Numbered from the stretch's first letter, positions 25,613 to 36,200 are shown. The stretch is DNA of 64,000 nt from Bacteroidota bacterium (GCA_026391355.1 JAPLDH010000045.1:167620-231619); one strand, 5' to 3'. Made by a program: numbers and translations. The notes: generated by a model not told the origin, from the letters alone.

Positions 25613-25945
25613 TTAAAAAACCCTGAGCGCTTCTTCCTCACCGGGATAGATCTCAAAAATCGTGGTAAATCCTGAAATCTCAAAGATTTCACGGATATTC
25701 TCCTGCAAACCGCATATCACAAACTTTCCCCCGGTCAGGGTAATCTTTTTCAGGGCTATCAATAGGTCTCTCAGTCCGGAACTGCTGATATAATCCATCT
25801 GTGTGCAATTGACCAGGATCCTGTCAACCTTCTGATCCATTAACTCCATCAGCCGTTTCTCAAAAATATTACTGTTGATTGTGTCAAGCCGGCCTTTTAT
25901 GCCGATGATCGTACATTTGTCGGTATTCTTCTCTGTCAGTTCCAT
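25613..25945 (-). CDS. Anti-sigma factor antagonist, STAS domain (RsbV/SpoIIAA type)
   Basis: The 110-aa protein is a single STAS domain with the phosphorylation segment MDYISSSGLRDLL. In partner switching the unphosphorylated form binds the anti-sigma kinase and frees its target. The PP2C phosphatase two genes upstream would dephosphorylate it and the HATPase would phosphorylate it. The three genes follow one another at 19-20 nt, in the order phosphatase, kinase, antagonist. No cognate sigma factor is seen in the window, so the output may not be a sigma factor. Confidence 0.88.
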   Translation of the reverse strand: MELTEKNTDKCTIIGIKGRLDTINSNIFEKRLMELMDQKVDRILVNCTQMDYISSSGLRDLLIALKKITLTGGKFVICGLQENIREIFEISGFTTIFEIYPGEEEALRVF

Positions 25946-25964
25946 AAAATACAGCTATTTTGAA

Positions 25965-26372
25965 TTAAAAGTTACGGATTAAAAGTACAATATTTTTCCT
26001 ATTCTTCCGCTGGTACTCAATATTGTTCACAAGTTGTTTAACAAGATGAATGCCTAACCCTCCTACCTGCCTCTCCCCAAGAGGTTTGCTGAGATTATCA
26101 TCTGCGGATTTTTCGAGCAGATTGAATGCCTTGCCGTCGTCCGATATGCTTATTCTGATACACCCTGGCTCAGGATTTTCGAAAAAAATATCGATCTTGT
26201 GCTCCTCCTTGTCATCATATGCATAAAATACAATATTCGTGAAAAGTTCTTCAAGCGCCAGGTTTAATTCCTTGAGAACTTTCGGCGGTATTGCCCAGTC
26301 TTCCCCAAGTTGATCAATAGCAGTGGCTATCCTGTTCAGTTGATCCAGCCGGTTCAATAATTGAATGTGCAT
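25965..26372 (-). CDS. Anti-sigma regulatory factor, HATPase (RsbW/SpoIIAB type)
   Basis: The 135-aa protein has the GHKL ATPase fold. The N box is LNLALEELFTNIVFYAYDD, followed by ISISDDGKAFN and the G-rich QVGGLGIHLVKQLV lid segment. It is expected to phosphorylate the STAS protein encoded next and to hold an unknown target. It lies between the PP2C phosphatase gene and the STAS gene in a tight operon. Confidence 0.88.
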   Translation of the reverse strand: MHIQLLNRLDQLNRIATAIDQLGEDWAIPPKVLKELNLALEELFTNIVFYAYDDKEEHKIDIFFENPEPGCIRISISDDGKAFNLLEKSADDNLSKPLGERQVGGLGIHLVKQLVNNIEYQRKNRKNIVLLIRNF

Positions 26373-26392
26373 ATATTTAGGCGTTTACTGAC

Positions 26393-28345
26393 TTACTCTT
26401 TTCTACCTTTATATTTAACAACCAGAATGGCTATATCATCGGCCTGTTCAACATCTTTCATCCATTCCCTTACATCCTGCTCAATATGCTTAATAAGGTC
26501 AGCGGGAGCCAGGCTATGATTATTCCTGATAACTTCAATCATTCTTTCTTCACCATAAAAGGCATCGTCTTTCCTCACTGCTTCGGTTACCCCGTCGGTG
26601 TATAAGAAAAAAAGATCGCCTGTTTCAAACCGGATTGTTCCTGAGGAATATTCTGCACTATCAAATATTCCCAGAGGTATGCCATGGATATCATTTAAAC
26701 TCCCGGTATCCCCTGATGAATGGATCAAAATGGGTGGATTATGCCCGGCATTGCAATATGTCATTGATCCTGAACGCAAATCAATAATCCCGGCAATAAG
26801 GGTGACAAACATCTGGTTTGGATTTTCCTTGCATATTTCCATGTTGATCTCCGCAACAGTTTGTTGTATCGGGGTTCCGATGGAAACTTTTGAACGGAAA
26901 AAGGTTCTCGTGGTAGCCATGAACAGCGAAGCAGGTACCCCTTTTCCGGAAACATCCCCGATGGCAATGAAAAGATGATCCGCATCAAGAAAATAGAAAT
27001 CGTACAAGTCACCTCCTACCGCCCTTGCAGGATCGAGAATTGCATAAAGTTCACAATCCTCCCGATCCGGAAAATTTCTGGGAAGCAGTCCCATCTGAAT
27101 AATATGGGCAATACTCAGTTCGCTTTCAATCTTTTCTTTTTCTATGGTTGTTTCCCGGAGGTTATTTATATAATGTACAAGATCTTGTTTCATTCCTGAA
27201 AATGCATTCGTAAGCTGAGCAATCTCATCTTTAGCGCGGTAAACAGGAATGTTAGCATTAAAGTCGCCCTGACCGATGCGGTGAGCAGCATCTACGAGTC
27301 TGCTTATAGGTTTTGTAAATTTCCTTGTAATCATCACCGATATGATTATCATGGCTACCAAACTCAAGATAAAAATGAGCGCCAGTTTTTTGAAAAATGA
27401 ATATAACCCGGAATATAGCTCCTTCGTTGGGAAAGTGAGCGCAAATATCCATCCGGTCAGTGGAACAGGTGCAAAATAGATCCAGGCCGGCACTTGTTTT
27501 TGTTCAAAATTACTGATCTCATCAAACAGCCTCTCCCCATTGAGCATTTTTTCTATGGTTTTAAATGCCTGTGGGTCTCCGCTTTTTCTGATCAGATCGA
27601 GAATATCCGTGTTTATATATTCCTCGTGAGGATAAGTAATGAATTTTCCACCATGAGAAACCAGAAAACTGAACCCCGTTTGGTAAACCTTTGCTGAAGT
27701 TAAAATGTGTTTGAAGGTTTTCAGGGAGATATCCATGGTAATGACCCCGGCAAATGTTCGTTTCCCTTTGATTTCCCTGTAAAAGGGGACGGAATAAGTG
27801 CACATCAGCGTGTCACCGCCCCCTTTGTCGTAATAAGGTTCCGACCAAACAGGTGTTCCAAGCATTTTTGGGATCCGGTACCAATCCTTGGAAAAATAAT
27901 CATATTCAGCTGTAGAAAGATCTTTTTGAATAATCTTATTCCCGGTTTCAAAAATGTACGGGCAATAACGATAGTGTTTCGCATCATGCATATAAGGTTC
28001 AAAAGCCAGGGCGCTTCCAAATACCACAGAGTCCTCTTTGACGAAATCTTTTGTTATTTCCATGATATTATTGTAATCAGGTTTCTCTGATACCAATGCG
28101 GAGGATAAAGCATGAGGGACTTGTTCAATCGGTCTGATTACATTGGTGATCCGGGATATGGTGAGGTCAGTAATATTCGAAGCCCGCTGCATCGCATCAT
28201 TATCCAGGATATTCATGGTAAATTCAAAGGTATAGAAAAAAGCTATGGTAAAAATAAACAGGATAGCCGAAAGGAAAAAAAGGCTGTAACGCAAGGTAAG
28301 ACCTCCTTTCCGGAAATTCATAAGCGGGTTTCTGTTGCTATTCAC
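26393..28345 (-). CDS. Membrane SpoIIE-type PP2C phosphatase with Cache and HAMP domains (RsbU-like)
   Basis: The 650-aa protein has an N-terminal membrane helix (about 20-42) and a periplasmic double-Cache sensor region with the segment YDKGGGDTLMCTYSVPFY. A second helix near 315-340 leads to a HAMP domain (TRKFTKPISRLVDAAHRI). A C-terminal SpoIIE phosphatase carries the metal sites GGDLYDFY, AIGDVSGKGVPAS and ADDIAIL. It senses an external ligand and dephosphorylates the STAS antagonist, so it is the input of the partner switch. Its start is the ATG at 28345. The 5' side carries a decayed T9SS gene end. Confidence 0.9.
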   Translation of the reverse strand: MNSNRNPLMNFRKGGLTLRYSLFFLSAILFIFTIAFFYTFEFTMNILDNDAMQRASNITDLTISRITNVIRPIEQVPHALSSALVSEKPDYNNIMEITKDFVKEDSVVFGSALAFEPYMHDAKHYRYCPYIFETGNKIIQKDLSTAEYDYFSKDWYRIPKMLGTPVWSEPYYDKGGGDTLMCTYSVPFYREIKGKRTFAGVITMDISLKTFKHILTSAKVYQTGFSFLVSHGGKFITYPHEEYINTDILDLIRKSGDPQAFKTIEKMLNGERLFDEISNFEQKQVPAWIYFAPVPLTGWIFALTFPTKELYSGLYSFFKKLALIFILSLVAMIIISVMITRKFTKPISRLVDAAHRIGQGDFNANIPVYRAKDEIAQLTNAFSGMKQDLVHYINNLRETTIEKEKIESELSIAHIIQMGLLPRNFPDREDCELYAILDPARAVGGDLYDFYFLDADHLFIAIGDVSGKGVPASLFMATTRTFFRSKVSIGTPIQQTVAEINMEICKENPNQMFVTLIAGIIDLRSGSMTYCNAGHNPPILIHSSGDTGSLNDIHGIPLGIFDSAEYSSGTIRFETGDLFFLYTDGVTEAVRKDDAFYGEERMIEVIRNNHSLAPADLIKHIEQDVREWMKDVEQADDIAILVVKYKGRKE

Positions 28346-28378
28346 TTGCTTGGTTTTATTTTCTCATTCATATCTCTA

Positions 28379-28537
28379 TCACTTGCCAACGATTACCTTT
28401 AGGGAACTAAACTTATCTCCAACCTGCAGACGACAAATATAAGTACCTGGCTGCACCAGGGAAGTGTTCAGGTCTATTTCATAGCTATTTTATTTTTCAA
28501 AATCATTCCCTTCGGTGTCATAGCGTGTTCGCGATCC
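28379..28537 (-). pseudogene. Remnant of a T9SS C-terminal sorting domain
   Basis: The minus strand encodes SYEIDLNTSLVQPGTYICRL, then VGDKFSSLKVIVGK and a stop at 28379. This closely matches the end of the 2046-aa protein (SYEIKLNVSLLKPGTYSCRL). A stop lies just upstream of this stretch. The neighbouring frame then gives TRYDTEGNDFEK, which fits the earlier strand of the same domain, so the remnant carries at least one frameshift. The rest of the gene is missing. The remaining DNA up to 28721 shows nothing recognisable. Confidence 0.6.
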
Positions 28538-28721
28538 GGAATATAATCTTTAATACATCCGACATAGTTGTTCTGCTTTCTGATAATGATGCTACACTTT
28601 TCATTGTACCTGGTTTTTACGTTTGATTTATTTTATCGGTTAATTATCTTCAAATTATAACAGTCAATGCAATGTGCAATAAGTACAAATGATAATGTGT
28701 AAAGTAAATTCTTCATACAAA

Positions 28722-30800
28722 TTATTTCAGATAAACTTTATCAGTTTTACAATAAATTCCTGTTACTACTTTTACAAGGAAATATCCCGAATAACCGGCC
28801 ATCGGAACGCGGATCAGATCATTACCGGGAAGCAACTGATGCCGGATTTCCTGACCCAACAGATTATAAATAATGAGTTCTCCTCCCCTGGTTTCATTTA
28901 GTCCTTCAATATAGACATTCTCCCCGTAAGAATAAATGATGACCTGACCCTGTTTTCCCTGATCCTTAATTCCATTTACCCCCGAGAAATGAAGATGAAA
29001 CCGTTCCGGGTCATCTCCCTGATTTGCAGTGAATGTATACACCGGATTTACTTTCAGATCCTGCGTTTGATTGATCTTCAGATCTTCCAGACCTATTGCA
29101 GTTTGCGAACCAAACGATTCTGCAAATTTTGCGGTCAGGGTGAAAGTACCCTCAACTGATGTTTCGAAATGCATTTTAACGACCACCGGGGCGCTGGAAT
29201 GGGGTAAAGCATTTATTGCAAGCTCCGTGCTGTCGGTTGTCAGGGTAAGCAAAACCGGAACCTGTGGATTAAAGCTGTAGAGCTTTAATGCTTCCCTGTC
29301 CGGATCAAAATTCTCTGTAGATCCGTCGAGGAAAATAATAAAGGTCTGATCCGTAAAGTTATTTCCTTCAAGATCGAGTTCAAGCATTTCTGGTATTGGA
29401 TCCTTATACTTGTAATAAATGCCGGAAATTGGATGAACCCGCTGGGAATCCTCAAAAGTTACGGAACCTCCGCCCGGCTCGGCATGAATCATGAATCCCT
29501 GCATGGGAGGAATGTAAGGTGTTGCGGAACCCACGCCCATAGTATCCCCCGGAAGCTGAATATAATACCGGTAATTCTGGATACCGGCATCATAATAATA
29601 GAGGGCATTATCTATCCCGGCTGTTCTTTTCACGCTATTCCAGTTGAGAGATGAAGGGTAAGGATTTCCAAGGAGGTTCCATCCGGATGCTCCGGGAGCA
29701 GCCGTATAGCTGCAAGGCAGGGTGAAGGATCCTTTGTTCAGGCTGCCTCTGAAGATTTTGGACGTACTCGCAGGAACTGCCACCAGGTACCCTTTTCCAT
29801 CCATAAATTGGTTCTCAAAAGATGTGTTCCATTCCCCGGAAGAGGTTATTGCGCTGATCCATGTTGCGGAAGGTTCATCAAATTTTGAGAAGACGGCAGT
29901 AGTGTCAGGGGGATCAGAGACAAATTCCGGCTGAATATTCTGGCTTTGCACCGGAGAAGAAAGGAAGTGATTTTTCTTATCAGTCGTACCCAAATCGCCG
30001 GTAAGAAATCTTTTCACCATGGTTGAGTCTGCAATACTAAGTGTGCCGTTATCCAGAAGGGAACCGGTGCCGGATGAATCAGATTCAATAATGAAGTTTC
30101 CTCCGACCGACAAGGTACTTTCCTGATTCAGTGTGAGACCTCCGGCATGACTGATCGTGAGGTTGTGACAACGTTGATCCGTACTATCCGGAACTGTCAC
30201 CGGCATATTTGCAATGATGGCATCGGCAGACCGGTTGGGAATGATTTCAGGATTCCAGGTACTAGCGGTATTCCATTGACCGGCCTTTGCCGAGGTGACC
30301 TGCCTGTATTGACCACCGGCATTTCCAATCGTAAATTCGATGTAACTATAATTCCCATTCAGATCAAAAATGAAAGAGGAATCTATATCCCACAGAAGAG
30401 CAGTGTTCCCCCCGTGAAATTGAAAAGTCAGATCACAGAGCTTATATGTGTCGGCGCCTGAACTTGTATCGGATTCAATATCTATTTCAATCGCCGAATA
30501 TTTTCCCGCTGTAGGCCCAATTGGAAGTGCAGTGAGATTCGCGCCCGGAGCCACATTTGAATAATATGGAGAAATGGGGGTCAGGATGTCTGCATCATAG
30601 TATAGAAATAAAGAACCATTCTGTATCAGGAATTCATTGTTCATCAGGAGTGAGATACTGACATTTTGATCAGGGACCAACCCTGATTGGCTCACAACGA
30701 ATATGTAAACCTGATCCTCCTGAGCGACGGTTGTAAAAGGGAACAAATTAAAGATCAATAAAAGAATGACTGTCGACAAAGTAAATATTATCCTTTTCAT
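28722..30800 (-). CDS. Secreted cohesin-like domain protein with T9SS sorting domain
   Basis: The 692-aa protein has a signal peptide ending TTVAQEDQ. A beta-sandwich reminiscent of cohesin domains follows (NGSLFLYYDADILTPISP), then a segment SAKAGQWNTASTWNPEIIPN of the type common in large Bacteroidota surface proteins. The end has sorting-domain character (ELIIYNLLGQEIRHQLLPG to YCKTDKVYLK). It is the last gene of an operon with the purple-acid-phosphatase-like gene (30 nt upstream) and the acylphosphatase-like gene. A structural or adhesive role is likely, and no enzyme motif is visible. Confidence 0.78.
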   Translation of the reverse strand: MKRIIFTLSTVILLLIFNLFPFTTVAQEDQVYIFVVSQSGLVPDQNVSISLLMNNEFLIQNGSLFLYYDADILTPISPYYSNVAPGANLTALPIGPTAGKYSAIEIDIESDTSSGADTYKLCDLTFQFHGGNTALLWDIDSSFIFDLNGNYSYIEFTIGNAGGQYRQVTSAKAGQWNTASTWNPEIIPNRSADAIIANMPVTVPDSTDQRCHNLTISHAGGLTLNQESTLSVGGNFIIESDSSGTGSLLDNGTLSIADSTMVKRFLTGDLGTTDKKNHFLSSPVQSQNIQPEFVSDPPDTTAVFSKFDEPSATWISAITSSGEWNTSFENQFMDGKGYLVAVPASTSKIFRGSLNKGSFTLPCSYTAAPGASGWNLLGNPYPSSLNWNSVKRTAGIDNALYYYDAGIQNYRYYIQLPGDTMGVGSATPYIPPMQGFMIHAEPGGGSVTFEDSQRVHPISGIYYKYKDPIPEMLELDLEGNNFTDQTFIIFLDGSTENFDPDREALKLYSFNPQVPVLLTLTTDSTELAINALPHSSAPVVVKMHFETSVEGTFTLTAKFAESFGSQTAIGLEDLKINQTQDLKVNPVYTFTANQGDDPERFHLHFSGVNGIKDQGKQGQVIIYSYGENVYIEGLNETRGGELIIYNLLGQEIRHQLLPGNDLIRVPMAGYSGYFLVKVVTGIYCKTDKVYLK

Positions 30801-30830
30801 AGTTTTACTTTTTACAGGTTATTTTCAGCA

Positions 30831-32735
30831 CTATTTTGTAATGACAATTTTTCTGGTCTGGGTAGAGTCGTCGCACTTCATCTGTACATAATAAATTCCC
30901 GCGGAGTATGCGGAATTTATTGCCGGAAAATGCACGGTATAGGATCCGGGTAGTTTCTCTTCCTTCACCAGGGTTGCAATTTCAGCTCCCATCGGATCAT
31001 AAACTTTAATCGTTACAAAACTGCATGTGGTTAGTTTATAACCGATGACGGTTGAATTAGTGAACGGATTGGGAAAGTTCTGGGACAGGGTAAAATTTTC
31101 GTGAGAGAATTTTTGATCATTTATTCCATTATTAAGGAAGATTACCTCGTCTGACCATTGGCTCCACTTTAAATTATAGTCCCTGTACCGGGCCCTGAAC
31201 CAATAATTTGTATCCTGTGAAAGGATGCTGTCGGAGACTTCTATTGTAGTGAGATCGATTCCTTCATTTTGATTGATTGGGATAAAATCGGGTATGCCGG
31301 TATTTTCATAGATATCTTTTGAGTTACGGGTGTTGTTAAATACAGGGGCAGAATAATTTCCCTTTGTTAACGTAATCTGGAATTGTGAAGACATGCATGA
31401 ATCTTTGCCGACCATCGGAGTGGCTGACAGGATAATCTTGCCATCAATTATAGCAGACCTGACGAGAGGTTTCTCAGGCGCAGGCTGTAAATTTCTGAAA
31501 TGCCATGTTTCCAGAAGCTGATTATCGATCCGATGTTCCGGTTTTCCAAGGGTATACACTTCCGCGACATACGATTTATTATCCACATCCACATCCATCA
31601 GGGTATAATTATAATCATCCACCGTTTCCTGAATTTCGGGGTAATCATGTGAACCGATAAAATACCTTGTCAGTGCGGCGCCCCCGCCACCGGCCAGCAC
31701 GGTGCGAAAATCATGCAGTGAAGCGCTCTGGGGATCAGCATCTGTAATGGTTCCCAGTTCAAAATCATGCGCGTGCCCGAAGGTATATTGCACGATTTTA
31801 TTACAACCCAGGAACCTGGGAAAAAATACAACGCCCACGGAATCCGTATTCCCACTGGTCCAGACTTCCGTATGCCTCGGATGGTGTGCAAATGGAAAGA
31901 CAAAATCGATCCCCCCCGCTGTATCTGATTCGTTTAGAACTCTGTCCAGCCACGCTGCCTGGATAGGTGCACCGATGATATGACCATTGCTGTTCAATAT
32001 TACAAACCGGCAGTCAGCAATATCAAATGAATAGAATCTTTCGTTGTAAGCTGTGGCAGCAACCAAAGAATCGGTGAAATCTTCATACTTCATATAATCA
32101 AAATAATAGGAAGATTCATGCTCGTGGTTTCCTATGGAGACCATGAAGGGCAGCGAGCAGGAAAGGTTAGCAATGGGTGTGAAATATTCGTTCTGGAATC
32201 TCAAAATGTTCTTTCCGCTCCAAACGATATCCCCGGTATGCATCACCAGATTAACTGAATCGGACCATGCTGATCCGTATTTTGTTCCCAGCGTTTGGAT
32301 GACAGCCTGGCAAACCTCATTAAGATGGGATCGGATCGTATCACTATACCTGGAATCTCCAAAAGCTACAAAACGAATATGCCGGCCAGGCGTTCCCGGA
32401 AGCGGTTCACTTCTGAACGGATAAACTGAAGAAGAATCCGCTCCGCTGATACAACGATAATAATACCTTGTGTCCGGTGTCAGGTTTGTCAGTTTGACTG
32501 TATGCCAGATCTTTCCGCTGATATTCTGATAAGAGCCGGTTTTCTCCTGGGTTAGGCTTATTTCGGAGAGGCCGTAACGGACTTTTGTAAAGGAAGTGTC
32601 AGTCGAATGCCAGCTTATATAAATTGAAGTCGGCGTGGGAGTCTGTAAATAGGGATTTACCTGTGCCTGGAGACTGTTAATTCCAAAGAGGATCAGCATC
32701 AGAATTCCAGTGATTTGAAAGAATTGTGTTTTCAT
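30831..32735 (-). CDS. Secreted purple-acid-phosphatase-like metallophosphoesterase with T9SS sorting domain
   Basis: The 634-aa protein has a signal peptide (ending GINSLQAQ). A fibronectin-like N-terminal domain of the purple acid phosphatase type follows (SIYISWHSTDTSFTKVRYGL). The metallophosphatase core has its metal ligands in order: FVAFGDSRYSD, VMHTGDIVW, SIGNHEHE, FAHHPRHTE and FGHAHDFE. The end is a classic sorting domain, LSQNFPNPFTNSTVIGYKL to RKIVITK. It overlaps the preceding acylphosphatase gene in an ATGA arrangement, so the two are translationally coupled. It should hydrolyse phosphomonoesters outside the cell. Confidence 0.88.
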   Translation of the reverse strand: MKTQFFQITGILMLILFGINSLQAQVNPYLQTPTPTSIYISWHSTDTSFTKVRYGLSEISLTQEKTGSYQNISGKIWHTVKLTNLTPDTRYYYRCISGADSSSVYPFRSEPLPGTPGRHIRFVAFGDSRYSDTIRSHLNEVCQAVIQTLGTKYGSAWSDSVNLVMHTGDIVWSGKNILRFQNEYFTPIANLSCSLPFMVSIGNHEHESSYYFDYMKYEDFTDSLVAATAYNERFYSFDIADCRFVILNSNGHIIGAPIQAAWLDRVLNESDTAGGIDFVFPFAHHPRHTEVWTSGNTDSVGVVFFPRFLGCNKIVQYTFGHAHDFELGTITDADPQSASLHDFRTVLAGGGGAALTRYFIGSHDYPEIQETVDDYNYTLMDVDVDNKSYVAEVYTLGKPEHRIDNQLLETWHFRNLQPAPEKPLVRSAIIDGKIILSATPMVGKDSCMSSQFQITLTKGNYSAPVFNNTRNSKDIYENTGIPDFIPINQNEGIDLTTIEVSDSILSQDTNYWFRARYRDYNLKWSQWSDEVIFLNNGINDQKFSHENFTLSQNFPNPFTNSTVIGYKLTTCSFVTIKVYDPMGAEIATLVKEEKLPGSYTVHFPAINSAYSAGIYYVQMKCDDSTQTRKIVITK

Positions 32736-33061
32736 ACCGCTTCGTTTTTAAATTTGTGAATTTCCTTAACTATTGTGTCAATAGATGTTTCTTCGTCAAT
32801 AACCTCAAAGGAATCAAATGCTAAAGAGGGGATCTCTGACAGTCGTATCTCTTCTACACTTGAATCATGGTTCCCAATCCTGCTTTGCTTCACAAATTCA
32901 TCCAGGTCATTATTCCTGCCAGTTGCCAGAATCTCCACTGACCGGTCAGGGCAATAAAAAACACATCCTGTGATGTTAAGCTGTGATGCTTTCTCCTTAA
33001 TGAAATACCTGTAACCTGTGTGGTAAACTTTTCCGGTTATGTTTATTTTCAAATATTTCAT
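32732..33061 (-). CDS. Acylphosphatase-like protein with altered catalytic loop
   Basis: The 109-aa protein has the acylphosphatase fold. It keeps the phosphate-loop arginine in KVYHTGYRYF (Arg18), but the motif differs from the usual VQGVxFR. The second catalytic residue, normally the Asn in GWVxN, is replaced: the segment reads GCVFYCPDRS, with Tyr36 in its place. Activity on acyl phosphates is therefore doubtful, and a binding or regulatory role is possible. It is the first gene of a three-gene unit with a secreted phosphatase and a cohesin-like T9SS protein. The promoter's -7 box ends only a few bases before the ATG, so the transcript is nearly leaderless. Confidence 0.75.
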   Translation of the reverse strand: MKYLKINITGKVYHTGYRYFIKEKASQLNITGCVFYCPDRSVEILATGRNNDLDEFVKQSRIGNHDSSVEEIRLSEIPSLAFDSFEVIDEETSIDTIVKEIHKFKNEAV

Positions 33062-33065
33062 ATAA

Positions 33066-33144
33066 CAAATTTATACCAAAAAAATAGTGAAGGCAAATAT
33101 CAGGACTGCTTATGCGTCAAAAGGACTGTATGTACGTAAATTAT
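33066..33144 (-). promoter_or_regulatory. Promoter with conserved upstream activator-type cassette, copy A
   Basis: Reading the minus strand there is TTTG (33097-33094), 20 bp, then TAAATTTG (33073-33066), an exact Bacteroidota promoter. Two identical heptamers CAGTCCT (33128-33122 and 33108-33102) lie 20 bp apart, the nearer ending 4 bp before the -33 box. A TACGTAAATTAT box (33133-33144 on the plus strand) lies further out. The copy at 47024-47102 has the same elements at the same distances. The layout suggests an activator bound on one DNA face next to the polymerase. Confidence 0.8.
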
Positions 33145-33224
33145 CTACATATAAAACTGTATTACAGTATATTATAGACAGATTACCATGGGTTGCCGGT
33201 GTTCAAAATGAAGCCGGAGATACC

Positions 33225-36200
33225 CTAATTGACAATGAGTGTCCCGTTTACCATCAGGGCCTTTCCTGTTTCAATCGTCAATACTGCCCCTGTTCCGATC
33301 GTAATACTTTTGCAAACAGCGGGAGTGACTGGAGCGTTGTTTATAAAAGGATCGTTTGCAACATCCGGGATTAAAACGTCATCTGAAGCACCGGGAACAC
33401 TGTTGGTGTTCCAGTTCCCTGCTGTATTCCAGTCGTTGGAGACGGAACCGGTCCAGATAAAAACCAAAGCAGGGGGGTCAATTCCGGCAGTCCATTCGTA
33501 AGCCCCCCTATCTATGGTAGTATTCTGAATTCGAGCTTGTCCCCTGACATCTGTCAATAAAGAATTGTAGCCGTTGTGACCGCTATTTACGCAGGGTGAA
33601 TTGCCGTAAATCCTAAAATCGCCAGTGGCCGCGTTGACAAACAACGGATCGGTCGTGATGTTGTTATTGATGGCATACAGAGAACCGCCCTCCGAGGAAT
33701 CGATGTCATTCGTGCCGTTAGAATAACAGGAAAAATTCAGTGTAACGATTCCATCGAAGATATAAATTTGCTTACCGGCATTCCCTCCGGTCGTGGCAAT
33801 GTTACCCCAGATAATGCAATTATTGAAGATAGGATTGCAGACCATCCCGTTGGAAACGCCCCCGCCTCCCCGGGCGGAGTTATTGGCAATGACGCAGTTG
33901 ATCAAAGTCGGGTTGGCACTGGAATCGGTGGAGATCCCTCCACCACCATATATTGCGGTATTGTTTATGATGACGCAATTGATGAAAACCGATGTGCAAG
34001 TGTCTTCCGCGGCCACACCGCCTCCTTCATCGGCAGCATTGTGTGTGATTATGCAATTGTGGATCGTGGGAGAGTTCCTGTAATTACTGATGCCTCCGCC
34101 CTGGTGCTGGTTCTTGAGATAGTCGCCATCCGCATTCCCCCCGCGAATGGTAAAGCCGTCCAGAAGCGCACTGCTGTTAAGTCCCCATCCGGATGGATGG
34201 TAAAACACGTGGTAACAATCCGCGTCATCCACCCCGTTATTGTTCAGATCACCGCTCAATATGGTCTGGTTGGTCACCAGGTCCCGGTCTGCAAGGTCAA
34301 ATGTATCCGGTTCGGTTCCGGCGAATCCTCCGAAAATGCCCTGATTGTTCTTCATCCGGAAATGCCTGTCCCTGCTTGTTGCATCTGGAATATTATAGGT
34401 TGAACTGGGTTTGTAAGTTCCGGCAGCCACCCATATATGGTTTCCCGCAACTGCAGAATCCAAAGCTGTTTGAAGCACTGTATAGGCGTTGCTCCAGCTT
34501 TTGCCATTATTACTCCCTGTTGCATTTGACCTGACATAAATTACGTTGCACCTTCCCGTTATGAACTGGCTGAATCCGGTAATTCCATCAAATGTGGCTT
34601 GATTGGTAACAGTATCGACCGATATTGCAGAGGTCCGGAATGCCCAGTTTGTGTCTGCAGTGTTCCCCCGTGTGTAAAGATTGATCCCCGATGGATCTCT
34701 TTCATCCCGGGAACTCAGATCTTCTTTAAGAGTAAAGGCAAGATTTGAATTAAACGTCCCATTACCATATTTATGCACCACCCAATATTGCTTGTCAAAT
34801 GTCTGGTTCAAACCTGACGGATTGATATTTGCCGAAGAGTCGATCCGGGATACTACAATTGTATCACTTCCTGATTTTTGGAGAAAATTCATATTCATTC
34901 CAGTCCCTGGAAAGGTAACCTGTCCGGTGCTGATTACTGCATTTGTGAAGCTTGTCCCTCCTCCGGCAGAAATGGTGGATCCTATCCAGTCGGGTCCTGT
35001 GAAATAATGCAATATGCCATTATTCCCGTGGATTTTATCAACCGTACCGGTACCGGCACCTTCATTGAACTGCCAGTAACTCACCAGCCCCGGTTCATTT
35101 CCTTTGAGGGTCAGATGCATATTCTCACGGATCTGTCGCTGGGTCCTGACTGAGTCCCACAACCTCACTTCATCTATTTTCCCGTTGAAATATCTTGCGC
35201 CGGCCAGGTAATCAACCCCGATGGTGAACGGGTCGCTGTTTGAACTTATAACATCGGCTGTACCGCTCAGCGGCAGGGAAACACCGTTGACATAGAGGAT
35301 CCTGGTTCCATTGTTGTTGACGGCCGCAATGTGATACCATTTATTTATTTCCAGCACTCCCTGAGCTGTGGATAATCCATCGAAATTCAACCCTGTATAA
35401 GGTGAAGAGATCGTCAGGCGCAGATAATATCCATTTGCACCGGATGTTTGATATTTGCTGATAATTCCACCGAGAAAAGTAAAACTTTCCGGGTATATCC
35501 ATGCTTCCAATGTATAATTATTGGTAAGGTCGAGGGTATTATTATCGGCAACCTCAACATATTTGGATGAACCATTGTAAAGTAGCGCTGTACCGGGCCA
35601 GGAATCGATCACAAAACCTTCAGCACGTATCGTAACCTTTGCCACAGGTTCATCCGGGTCATTGCTTGCAATATGTAACGTATCATGAACCAATCCATCG
35701 GATGCAGGATGATAAGTAACCTTTAAATACCGTTGCTCACCCGACAATATTGCCATTTGGGTCGCAGAAAGCGTAAACTGGGAATTGCTGTGTGAAATAC
35801 CTGAAATTTTTAATGTATCGGTGCCTTTGTTGTATATCAATACAGAATCAGTAATCGCCAATGTGGATGGAGTCCGGCTGAAAATGATTGAATCGGGATT
35901 GAGGTTAATATCTGCATATATTCCTTTCCCGACTGCAAACTGGCTGAATGTCGTGATCCCGTTAAATGAAATCTTATTGTTGACTGAATTAGCGCTATCA
36001 GCCAGATTACTAAAGATCCAGTTGTTTTCGGAAGTACAAGGCCTTTTGAGTAATGCAATTTTATGGGGATGGTTTGCATCATAAGCAGTAACATCCCCGT
36101 CGATGGCAAATTGAATACCGGCATTCAACGAACCGTTCCCATACTTATGAATAACCCAGTATTCAGAAGCATAAGTGGTATCAACTTCGGGGAGGATATT

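Noticed and set aside
25507-25692. Short minus-strand frame across the repeat and palindrome
   Set aside because: It overlaps the end of the STAS gene in another frame and reads through an intergenic repeat.
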